From JBDRGD01 sp043818095 (lineage in GTDB: Bacteria > Chloroflexota > Dehalococcoidia > Dehalococcoidales > RBG-16-60-22): a DNA stretch of 7,364 nt. The position numbers were made by a program, and so were the translations under genes. Below the pieces are notes generated by a model that was not told the DNA's origin, ran no database searches, and was given only the letters and a program-made list of their open reading frames with translations. The first letter of the stretch is position 1. Each line of letters begins with the position of its first letter. Positions 1-5,505 of the stretch are shown here, piece after piece. The stretch lies in assembly GCA_043818095.1 (NCBI GenBank), contig JBDRGD010000051.1:1-7364 (forward strand). Reading direction: 5' to 3'.

Positions 1-210
1 ACGGTAAAAGAAGCCCCCATTGAGCAGCTTCTCCTGGAGACGGACTGCCCGGTGGTCTACGGGAGGGGCCGGGAAAACGAGTTCGCCGCCCGCCCCGAGC
101 ACGTCCTTATCAGCCTGGGGGGCATCGCCGCCATCAAGGCCATGCCCGAGGAAGAAGTGGCAGCAGCCACCGCTGCCAACAGCCGCCGCCTTTTCCGGTT
201 GCCGGAGTAG
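1..210 (+). CDS. TatD-family metal-dependent hydrolase, C-terminal 69 residues (5' truncated)
   Basis: Frame 1 is open from the window edge to the TAG at 208-210, so only the C-terminus of the protein is visible. The segment LLLETDCP (residues 10-17 of the visible part) matches the last metal-site motif of TatD-family TIM-barrel hydrolases (LLLETDSP-like), whose Asp is a conserved active-site residue. The end, TAANSRRLF, matches the usual closing motif NxxxLF. TatD proteins are cytoplasmic metal-dependent nucleases/phosphoesterases; the substrate of this one cannot be told. The stretch between the two motifs (YGRGRENEFAARPEHV) differs from the common E. coli-like pattern and suggests a divergent subfamily. 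It is separated by 179 bp from the redox operon and probably has no functional link to it. The family call is fairly sure; its start and full length lie outside the window. Confidence 0.8.
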   Translation, partial: TVKEAPIEQLLLETDCPVVYGRGRENEFAARPEHVLISLGGIAAIKAMPEEEVAAATAANSRRLFRLPE

Positions 211-234
211 ACGGCTATTATCATGCCTTCAGGC

Positions 235-263
235 TTGTTTTTCTCATCTTTTTCGTATATTAT
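235..263 (+). promoter_or_regulatory. Candidate sigma70-type promoter upstream of the redox operon
   Basis: TTGTTT at 235-240 and TATTAT at 258-263 are separated by 17 bp. The -10 box matches TATAAT at five of six positions, but the -35 box matches TTGACA at only three. The elements lie in an AT-rich patch (roughly 235-263) that stands out in GC-rich DNA and sits right after the TatD stop codon. If real, transcription would start near 270 and give a leader of about 120 nt before the GTG at 390. This rests on pattern matching only, and the host's promoter consensus is unknown. Confidence 0.3.
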
Positions 264-315
264 GGGGTGGGGCTTTCCCGAAATGACGCTAACACGAGCA
301 TACCGCAACCGTAAG

Positions 316-350
316 TCATTTCCACTTCCCCTTTATGGGCTCATTTCCAC
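316..350 (+). repeat. Direct repeat TCATTTCCAC x2 in the leader/promoter region
   Basis: The 10-mer TCATTTCCAC occurs perfectly at 316-325 and again at 341-350, 25 bp start to start. Its first seven bases, TCATTTC, also occur inverted (GAAATGA) at 280-286. The repeats lie between the candidate promoter and the start of the molybdoenzyme gene, where tandem sites for a transcription factor or an RNA-level control element would be expected. No known regulator consensus was recognised, so a function is inferred from position only. Confidence 0.45.
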
Positions 351-363
351 ATAGCGGGCGTTA

Positions 364-382
364 TTCCCGGACCTCCGGGAAG
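364..382 (+). promoter_or_regulatory. Hairpin overlapping the Shine-Dalgarno of the molybdoenzyme gene
   Basis: TTCCCGG (364-370) and CCGGGAA (375-381) form a perfect 7-bp inverted repeat around a four-base loop ACCT. The downstream arm contains most of the ribosome-binding sequence GGGAAG (377-382), which lies 7 nt before the GTG start at 390. In mRNA the stem would hide the ribosome-binding site and could lower or condition translation of the first operon gene. There is no run of T after the stem, so it is not a terminator. A DNA operator palindrome is the alternative reading. Confidence 0.5.
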
Positions 383-389
383 ACCTGAA

Positions 390-2756
390 GTGCTGATGGG
401 GAAAACAGAGGAACGGAGCCATCTGCCGGAAAGAGGACGGTTTCTCGCCGGTCTGACGAGAAGGACCTTCCTCAAGCTTTCCGGCTTTGCTGCCCTCGCC
501 GCGGCGGTATTCCGCTTCGGCCGTCACCTCCCCGCCCTCGGTAACAGCACCCCCCTGCTCCCCGAAGGCGCGGACACAATGACCGAGACCTGGCTGCCGA
601 CCTCCTGTCTGAACTGCGCCACGCGCTGCGCCATCCGGGTGAGGGTGGTCAACGGCCGGGCGGTCAAGATTGCCGGGAACCCCCTTTCCCGGGTGACCGA
701 AGGCGCCAACTGCCCCCGCGCCCATATCGGGCTCCAGGTGCTTTACGACCCGGGGAGAATCGCCACCCCTCTGCGGCGGACGAACCCCGCGAAGGGGAAA
801 GGCATCGACCCCGCCTGGAAAGCAATCTCCTGGGAAGAGGCGCTGACGGAAATCGGGAATCGTCTGAAAGCGCTGCGTGGGGACTTTCGGGCGCCGGGGC
901 AACCCCACCGGCTGCTGCTCTTCCGCGGCCTGAATACGGTCAGCGATGAAGACTACCTCCGGCGCTTCGCCGAGGCCTACGGCACACCGAACCTTATCGC
1001 CTCCGACGGCCTGGGCAACGAGGCGGATAAAATCGGGCAGTGGCTCGCGGACGGCAACTACACGCAGAGCGCTTACGACCTGCCCGGCACGAACTACATC
1101 CTCGCCTTCGGCGCCAGCATTCTGGAATCGCAGAAGCCGCTGGCGCGCAACCTGAGGATGTGGGGCAAGATACACCGGGAAAGACCGAACCGGGTAAAGG
1201 TGGTGGTCATCGACCCCCGCCAGTCCATCACCGCCGCCAAGGCGGACCGCTGGCTGCCGATTAATCCCGGCACGGACGGCGCCCTGGCCATGTCCATCGC
1301 CGCCGTGATTATCAGCGAGAAGCTCTACGACGCTGATTTCGTTGACAATCATACCGCGGGCTTCGAGGAATACGCCCGGCTGGCGACGACGCAATATGCC
1401 CCGGAGACGGCCACCGTTATTACCGGCATACCCGCGGAGACCATCCGGGAAATCGCCCGCGAGTTCGCCGCCGCCCGTCCCGCGATTGCCTGGCGGGGGC
1501 GGGGCGCCACCGGCTGGCCCGGGGGGGCCTACGCCAGCTACGCTATTTTCTGCCTGAACGCCCTCGTCGGCAGCATCGATGTTCCCGGCGGGGTGCTTTA
1601 CCAGCAGGAACCCCCGCTCGCCGAGATGATACCGCGCGACTTTTACGACGACATCGCGAAGTCGGGAAACGCCCAGCCCAGCATCGATCTCAGCCGGACG
1701 ACGCGTTTCCCCACCGCCCGGACGGTGACCAACCAGGTGGCCGACTCGATAACCGGAGGCAGCCCCTACCCCATCGAAATAGCCATCGGCTTCAACGGCA
1801 ACTTCGTCATGACCGAGCCGGGCGCTCCGCGCTGGCACGAGGCACTGAGCAAACTGCCGTTTTACGTCCACGTCGCCCCGTTCGTCAGCGAGATGGCAAC
1901 CTACGCCGATATCGTCCTGCCCGCGCCCACCTTCCTGGAGCAGTGGGGCTATGACTGCTCGCCGCCCGGCTCCGGCTTCGCCGAGGTGCGGCTGAAACAG
2001 CCGGTCGTGGCGCGGATGCCCGGCACGATGGACATTATCGAGATTATTTACCGGCTCGCCCAGGGCCTGGGCGGCGCCGTCGCCGAATCCTTCCACGGCA
2101 CCGGCGGAAGCGCCGAGGACTTCGTGCGCTTTCGCACCGCCCCCCTGATGCCCTGGCCGGAGTTCCGGGAAAAGGCCGTCTGGACGGGCCCCGCCTACCG
2201 CTATTACGGCTACGACGAAATCTTCCGGACGCCTTCCGGCAGGTTCGAGTTCTCCTCCGGCAACCTGGCGGCGGCGTTAAGCGCTGCCGGGGAAAAGGCG
2301 GACGGGAATGCGCTGCTGCCCCACTACGAGAAAGCCCCCTTCCTCGGCGACCGCACCCGGTATCCCCTGCTGCTTTCCGTCTACCAGCCGGTCATGGACG
2401 TGGAGAACGGCAGCCAGAACTACCCCTGGGCACAGGAGCTCTACCTGGTGCGGCACGGCCAGGGCTGGCAGAACTTCGCGGAGATGAACCGCGCCACCAC
2501 CGCCGAAATGGGGATTAGAGACGGCGATATGGTCTGGGTGGAGTCGCCTTTCGGCAAACTTAGAGTCAAAGCCCGGGTCTTCGAGGGGATACGGCCGGGA
2601 GTGGTAAGCATCGCCCGGGGACAGGGACATGACGCCTACGGCAAATGGGACCGGGGCATCGGCGTCAACCCCAATGAAATCATCGGCGTGGACTATGACC
2701 GCCTCAGCGGCCAGTCCGCCTTTTACAATACGAGGGTCAGGGTCTACCCGGCATGA
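390..2756 (+). CDS. Tat-exported molybdopterin oxidoreductase, polysulfide/thiosulfate reductase-like catalytic subunit
   Basis: This 788-residue protein is the likely catalytic subunit of an outward-facing, membrane-anchored molybdoenzyme of the DMSO-reductase superfamily (bis-MGD cofactor). A twin-arginine motif TRRTFLK (residues 23-29) precedes a hydrophobic stretch (about 30-50), so it should be exported folded. The N-terminal [4Fe-4S] site is C73-x2-C76-x3-C80-x27-C108, followed by LYDPGR and the molybdopterin core. The C-terminal MGD-binding domain (about 655-788) includes FAEMNRATTAEMGI and GIGVNPNEI, as in PsrA/PhsA/Ttr/Arr-type enzymes; the length is close to PsrA/PhsA. Counted without gaps from GTPN (198-201), the position of the usual Cys/Sec molybdenum ligand is Gly209, so the substrate cannot be assigned by analogy. 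The start is GTG at 390, with GGGAAG 7 nt upstream; ATG at 396 is an alternative. It is the first gene of the operon, 14 bp before its iron-sulfur partner. No maturation chaperone gene is visible. The family call is firm; the reaction is unknown. Confidence 0.92.
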   Translation: MLMGKTEERSHLPERGRFLAGLTRRTFLKLSGFAALAAAVFRFGRHLPALGNSTPLLPEGADTMTETWLPTSCLNCATRCAIRVRVVNGRAVKIAGNPLSRVTEGANCPRAHIGLQVLYDPGRIATPLRRTNPAKGKGIDPAWKAISWEEALTEIGNRLKALRGDFRAPGQPHRLLLFRGLNTVSDEDYLRRFAEAYGTPNLIASDGLGNEADKIGQWLADGNYTQSAYDLPGTNYILAFGASILESQKPLARNLRMWGKIHRERPNRVKVVVIDPRQSITAAKADRWLPINPGTDGALAMSIAAVIISEKLYDADFVDNHTAGFEEYARLATTQYAPETATVITGIPAETIREIAREFAAARPAIAWRGRGATGWPGGAYASYAIFCLNALVGSIDVPGGVLYQQEPPLAEMIPRDFYDDIAKSGNAQPSIDLSRTTRFPTARTVTNQVADSITGGSPYPIEIAIGFNGNFVMTEPGAPRWHEALSKLPFYVHVAPFVSEMATYADIVLPAPTFLEQWGYDCSPPGSGFAEVRLKQPVVARMPGTMDIIEIIYRLAQGLGGAVAESFHGTGGSAEDFVRFRTAPLMPWPEFREKAVWTGPAYRYYGYDEIFRTPSGRFEFSSGNLAAALSAAGEKADGNALLPHYEKAPFLGDRTRYPLLLSVYQPVMDVENGSQNYPWAQELYLVRHGQGWQNFAEMNRATTAEMGIRDGDMVWVESPFGKLRVKARVFEGIRPGVVSIARGQGHDAYGKWDRGIGVNPNEIIGVDYDRLSGQSAFYNTRVRVYPA

Positions 2757-2770
2757 GGCAGGCGTAACCA

Positions 2771-3457
2771 ATGGCAAGATGGGGAATGGTCATCGACCTG
2801 GACAAGTGCACCAGCTGCCAGTCCTGCTCGGTGGCGTGCAAGGCGGAGAATAACGTCCCCCACAGCACCCCGGAGGAATACCGGCGGCGCACCGCCCCCT
2901 TCTGGCACAAAGTCATCGCCGTCAGCCGCGGGGAATACCCGTCCGCGGGCGTGGACCTGGTTCCCATGCCCTGCATGCAATGCGATGACGCCCCCTGCGT
3001 GACCGTCTGCCCCGCCCGCGCCACCTACCACCGGGAAGACGGCATCGTCGTGCAGAACTTCCGGCGCTGCATCGGCTGCAAGTACTGCCTGATTGCCTGC
3101 CCCTACGGCGTGCGCAACTTCAACTACCACGAGCCGGTGGACGAGCCGTATCAACGCCCCGACCCGCCGCCGGACCTGGCGTCACGCGGGATGTGGCCCT
3201 TCCCCCACCGCATCCACGGCGTGGTGGAGAAATGCACCTTCTGCTTCCACCGCATCGACCAGGGGCTGAAAGAAGGCAAGAAAATCGGCGTGGACGTGGT
3301 GCCCGCCTGCGCGGAAGCCTGCCCGGCCCACGCCATCGCCTTCGGCGACCTGGACGACCCCGACAGCGAGGTGGCGATGTTGCTCGCCTCCCGGGAGTCG
3401 GTGAGGCTGCGCGAGGAGATGGGCACCAGCCCGAAAGTATTTTATCTCCTGAAGTAA
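2771..3457 (+). CDS. Four-cluster [4Fe-4S] electron-transfer subunit (PsrB/DsrO/NrfC-like)
   Basis: This 228-residue protein has all sixteen cysteines expected for four [4Fe-4S] clusters: C13/16/19/23, C68/71/76/80, C100/103/106/110, and C155/158 with C180/184. That layout is typical of the beta subunits of DMSO-reductase-family complexes, which carry electrons between the molybdoenzyme and the membrane quinone subunit. It has no signal peptide of its own: the N-terminus (MARWGMVIDLDKC) runs straight into the first cluster motif. It is therefore expected to be exported folded together with the Tat-tagged catalytic subunit, as known for PsrB-type partners; DsrO, by contrast, has its own Tat signal. 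The ATG lies 14 bp after the preceding stop, and the gene ends 10 bp before the NrfD-type gene. The subunit role is very likely; the partner assignment rests on operon position. Confidence 0.93.
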   Translation: MARWGMVIDLDKCTSCQSCSVACKAENNVPHSTPEEYRRRTAPFWHKVIAVSRGEYPSAGVDLVPMPCMQCDDAPCVTVCPARATYHREDGIVVQNFRRCIGCKYCLIACPYGVRNFNYHEPVDEPYQRPDPPPDLASRGMWPFPHRIHGVVEKCTFCFHRIDQGLKEGKKIGVDVVPACAEACPAHAIAFGDLDDPDSEVAMLLASRESVRLREEMGTSPKVFYLLK

Positions 3458-3463
3458 GGAAAG
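3456..3463 (+). promoter_or_regulatory. Ribosome-binding site supporting a TTG start
   Basis: AAGGAAAG overlaps the stop codon of the iron-sulfur subunit (TAA ends at 3457) and lies about 4-8 nt before TTG at 3468. No in-frame ATG or GTG exists between the upstream stop and the first membrane helix, so this site supports TTG as the start of the NrfD-type gene. Confidence 0.5.
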
Positions 3464-3467
3464 TATT

Positions 3468-4835
3468 TTGGCGGAAACGAAGTTCAGCAGCATCGAAGGC
3501 AAGTCACCGGGCTACCGGTGGCTGTTGCTGGCGCTGGCGCTGCTCGCGCTGGCGGGGCTGGCCAGCTTCGTCGCCAGCTATATCCAGGGGCATGAGCTCC
3601 TCGGTAGCAGCAACGCCGTCCCCTGGGGCATGCCCATCGTCTTCCTCATTTACCTCATCGGGCTCAGCGCGGGCTCCCTGATTCTCTCTTCGCTGACCTA
3701 CGTCTTCGGGCGGGAGGAATACAAACCCATCGCCCGGCTGGCGGTCTACCTGGCCATCGTCCTCATCTTCGGGGCAATGGTCTTTATCTTCGTGGACCTG
3801 GGGCGGCCGGAGAAGTTCTGGCGCCTCTTCATGTTCTTTTACCTGAACAACATGAAGTCCATGTTCGCCATCAACGGCGTCCTCTACGGCGGCTATTTCC
3901 TCATCAGCCTGAGCTACCTGGGGTTCATCTTCTTCGACCGCCCCCGGATGACCCGCGCCGTGGGCACCCTGGCCGTCGGCTGGGCGATGCTGGTGCACAT
4001 GGGCACCGGGGCCATCTTCGGCTTTGTCGCCGCCCGGGAGACCTGGTTCTCCGCGGTCCGCCCCCTGGAGTTCCTCACCGCCGCCCTGACCTCCGGCATG
4101 GCGCTGCTGATTGTCGCCGTGGTGGTCACCATGCACTTCACCCGGCGCATGGTGCGCCGAGAGACCATCGTCTCCCTGGGCAGGATGCTCAGCGCCTTCA
4201 TCATCGTCCTGCTCGTTCTCGTCTTCCTGGACAAGCTGACCCACCTCTATCCCCCCCACCGGGAAGCCGCCCAGTATATGCTCGCCGGGCAGTTCAGCGG
4301 GATTTTCTGGATATTCCAGATCGGCATGGGCGCGGTGATTCCGCTGATTATCCTGTTCCATCCCACTTGGCGCCAGAGCGTCCGGTGGGTGACCCTGGCC
4401 GGGCTTTCCGTAGTCATCGGCGTCTTCTTCGAGAGGTATTACCTCGTCATCCCCGGCGCGGCCTATCCCCTGAAATTAGCCGCCGGGGAAATCGAGGGCA
4501 TCTGGGGCGCCACCATCTCCTTCCCGATAACGCCGGTGGAAACGCTGCTCTCCCTGGGGATTATCGCCATCCTGGGGCTGCTCTTCCTCTTTGGGCTGAA
4601 ATACCTGGAACTGCTGCCCGTGACCCGGAAACCTGCCCCGGCTGCCGCCCCGGCGGCGCCGGAGGAAGCGAAACCGGCGGAAGCGCCGCCCGCGGCAGAA
4701 GCCGCCGCGGAAGAGAAAGCCCCGGAAACACCGCCGGCAGAGACCGCCGCGTTGGAGGAAAAGCCGGCGGAAGCCGCCCCTGATGCGGAAAAAACGGAGT
4801 CTGATGAACCAGGAAACACCGACGACAAAGGGTGA
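3468..4835 (+). CDS. NrfD/PsrC-family integral membrane subunit with acidic Ala/Glu/Pro C-terminal tail
   Basis: This 455-residue polytopic protein probably exchanges electrons between the four-cluster subunit and membrane quinone. Ten hydrophobic segments are visible, near residues 17-38, 51-78, 88-110, 133-156, 164-186, 198-222, 238-256, 275-297, 306-325 and 355-378. Family-like features include the NAVPWGMPI entry into helix 2 and VDLGRPEKFWR after helix 3, as in NrfD/PsrC/DsrP proteins. Basic residues favour loops after helices 2, 4, 6 and 8, which puts both termini in the cytoplasm and the larger loops outside, facing the iron-sulfur subunit. Ten helices is the longer NrfD form; classical PsrC has eight. 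Residues from about 387 onward form a low-complexity tail rich in Ala, Pro and Glu (14 Glu and 4 Asp against 6 Lys), which is unusual for the family. The start codon is TTG. The 3' end overlaps the start of the ferredoxin gene, indicating translational coupling. The family call is firm; the role of the tail is unknown. Confidence 0.92.
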   Translation: MAETKFSSIEGKSPGYRWLLLALALLALAGLASFVASYIQGHELLGSSNAVPWGMPIVFLIYLIGLSAGSLILSSLTYVFGREEYKPIARLAVYLAIVLIFGAMVFIFVDLGRPEKFWRLFMFFYLNNMKSMFAINGVLYGGYFLISLSYLGFIFFDRPRMTRAVGTLAVGWAMLVHMGTGAIFGFVAARETWFSAVRPLEFLTAALTSGMALLIVAVVVTMHFTRRMVRRETIVSLGRMLSAFIIVLLVLVFLDKLTHLYPPHREAAQYMLAGQFSGIFWIFQIGMGAVIPLIILFHPTWRQSVRWVTLAGLSVVIGVFFERYYLVIPGAAYPLKLAAGEIEGIWGATISFPITPVETLLSLGIIAILGLLFLFGLKYLELLPVTRKPAPAAAPAAPEEAKPAEAPPAAEAAAEEKAPETPPAETAALEEKPAEAAPDAEKTESDEPGNTDDKG

Positions 4836-5268
4836 AATCAGCCGGAGGGAGCTGCTGAAGATGGCCGTTCCCCTGGGGACGGTGCGCCTCGGCGGGGGAC
4901 AGTGCACGGGCTGCGGCCTCTGCGCGGCGGTCTGCCCCACCCACGCCCTGACCGCCTCCGCGGTGGGTGCGGACGGCACCTACCGGCTGAGCTTCCGGCA
5001 CGGCACCTGCGTCGCCTGCAACGAGTGCGTGGCGATATGCCCGGAGCACTGCCTGGTGCTGGAGCGCGGCGCCAGCCTGGAGGAGCGCCCGCCGGAGGTG
5101 CTCTGCGAGAACGAGATGGTCGGCTGCCCGGAGTGCGGGAAGCCCGTGGGCTCCCGGGCGATGATTAATAAGGTCCGGGCGCTGGTGCCGGCAAAACAGG
5201 CCGACGCCGGCTTTGAGCTCTGCCCGGAATGCAAGGCCAGGGCGCAGTTCCGGCTGGCGGGAAGATAA
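4804..5268 (+). CDS. Cytoplasmic 2[4Fe-4S] ferredoxin-like protein with C-terminal CxxC...CxxC ribbon
   Basis: This soluble protein of 154 residues (161 if started at ATG 4783) is a probable electron carrier. Numbered from 4783, two complete [4Fe-4S] motifs are C41-x2-C44-x2-C47-x3-C51P and C76-x2-C79-x2-C82-x3-C86P. A C-terminal ribbon has C115-x2-C118 and C147-x2-C150, probably a zinc-binding or rubredoxin-like knuckle, with extra cysteines at 90 and 108. Near the N-terminus, SRRELLK (20-26) looks like a twin-arginine motif, but the following AVPLGTVRLGGGQ is too short and polar for a signal peptide, so the protein is probably cytoplasmic. ATG 4804 is preceded by GGAG (4796-4799) at a rather short 4-nt spacing; ATG 4783 is the alternative. 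Either start overlaps the NrfD-type gene (by 32 or 53 bp). Position in the operon suggests it serves the HdrD-like domain encoded downstream. The partner is inferred. Confidence 0.85.
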   Translation: MNQETPTTKGEISRRELLKMAVPLGTVRLGGGQCTGCGLCAAVCPTHALTASAVGADGTYRLSFRHGTCVACNECVAICPEHCLVLERGASLEERPPEVLCENEMVGCPECGKPVGSRAMINKVRALVPAKQADAGFELCPECKARAQFRLAGR

Positions 5269-5270
5269 GC

Positions 5271-5486
5271 ATGGACATCTTTTTGAGAACGATAGCCGTT
5301 ATCATCGAGGTGCTGCTGCTGGCGGCTATCAGCTATACCGTGCTGCGGGGCGTGGGACTCACCGCTTTCGACCTCGGTATCGGGGCGAAGTATAAAAAAG
5401 CGGTGCGGATGGCGCTGGTGGCGGTGGTCATCCTGATGGTGGTCTTCTATCTCGCCCACCTGTTCACCTGGTACCCGGCGGCATGA
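5271..5486 (+). CDS. Small two-helix membrane protein of unknown function
   Basis: This 71-residue protein starts at ATG 5271, with GGGAAG (5259-5264) 6 nt upstream, only 2 bp after the ferredoxin stop codon. It has two hydrophobic helices, near residues 6-27 and 46-66, joined by a loop with a basic cluster (KYKKAVR, 40-46) that should lie in the cytoplasm, leaving both ends outside. There are no cysteines, and the single histidine (H63, in helix 2) is the only obvious candidate cofactor ligand. I do not recognise the family. Its place between a ferredoxin and a DsrMK-like protein in a very tight operon suggests a small accessory or assembly subunit of the membrane complex. A longer in-frame reading from GTG/ATG codons inside the ferredoxin gene (from 5229) is possible, but it would lose the good ribosome-binding site and overlap coding sequence. 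Confidence 0.75.
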   Translation: MDIFLRTIAVIIEVLLLAAISYTVLRGVGLTAFDLGIGAKYKKAVRMALVAVVILMVVFYLAHLFTWYPAA

Positions 5487-5492
5487 TTCAGC

Positions 5493-5498
5493 AAAGGA
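5493..5498 (+). promoter_or_regulatory. Strong ribosome-binding site of the DsrMK-like fusion gene
   Basis: AAAGGA lies 7 nt before ATG 5506 in the 19-bp gap after the small membrane protein gene. It fixes the start of the last gene well and is the best Shine-Dalgarno spacing in the operon. Confidence 0.6.
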
Positions 5499-5505
5499 CG
5501 GTGGC

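Noticed and set aside
225..242. Possible rho-independent terminator after the TatD-family gene (GCC-TTCA-GGC followed by T-rich sequence)
   Set aside because: The stem is only 3 bp with a 4-nt loop (4 bp would leave a 2-nt loop), too weak to support a terminator call.
211..389. Search for a tRNA, small RNA gene, riboswitch class, CRISPR array or insertion sequence end in the intergenic region
   Set aside because: No cloverleaf, known riboswitch core, repeat-spacer pattern or terminal inverted repeats could be seen; only the weak promoter, the 10-bp repeat and the hairpin are supported.
333..2096. Long open frame on the minus strand opposite the molybdoenzyme gene
   Set aside because: It is antisense to a clearly recognisable enzyme; its translation is Gly/Arg/Val/Asp-rich with no domain. 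Long antisense frames are expected in GC-rich coding DNA.
4251..4257. Seven-C run in the NrfD-type gene (a seven-G run also occurs at 1521-1527)
   Set aside because: Both runs are in intact frames inside conserved coding sequence and are of a length common in GC-rich DNA; no sign of a frameshift.
3504..4361. 285-codon minus-strand frame opposite the NrfD-type gene
   Set aside because: The translation is a His/Asp/Glu/Gln/Gly-rich mirror of hydrophobic codons, with no motif; the plus strand encodes a convincing membrane protein.
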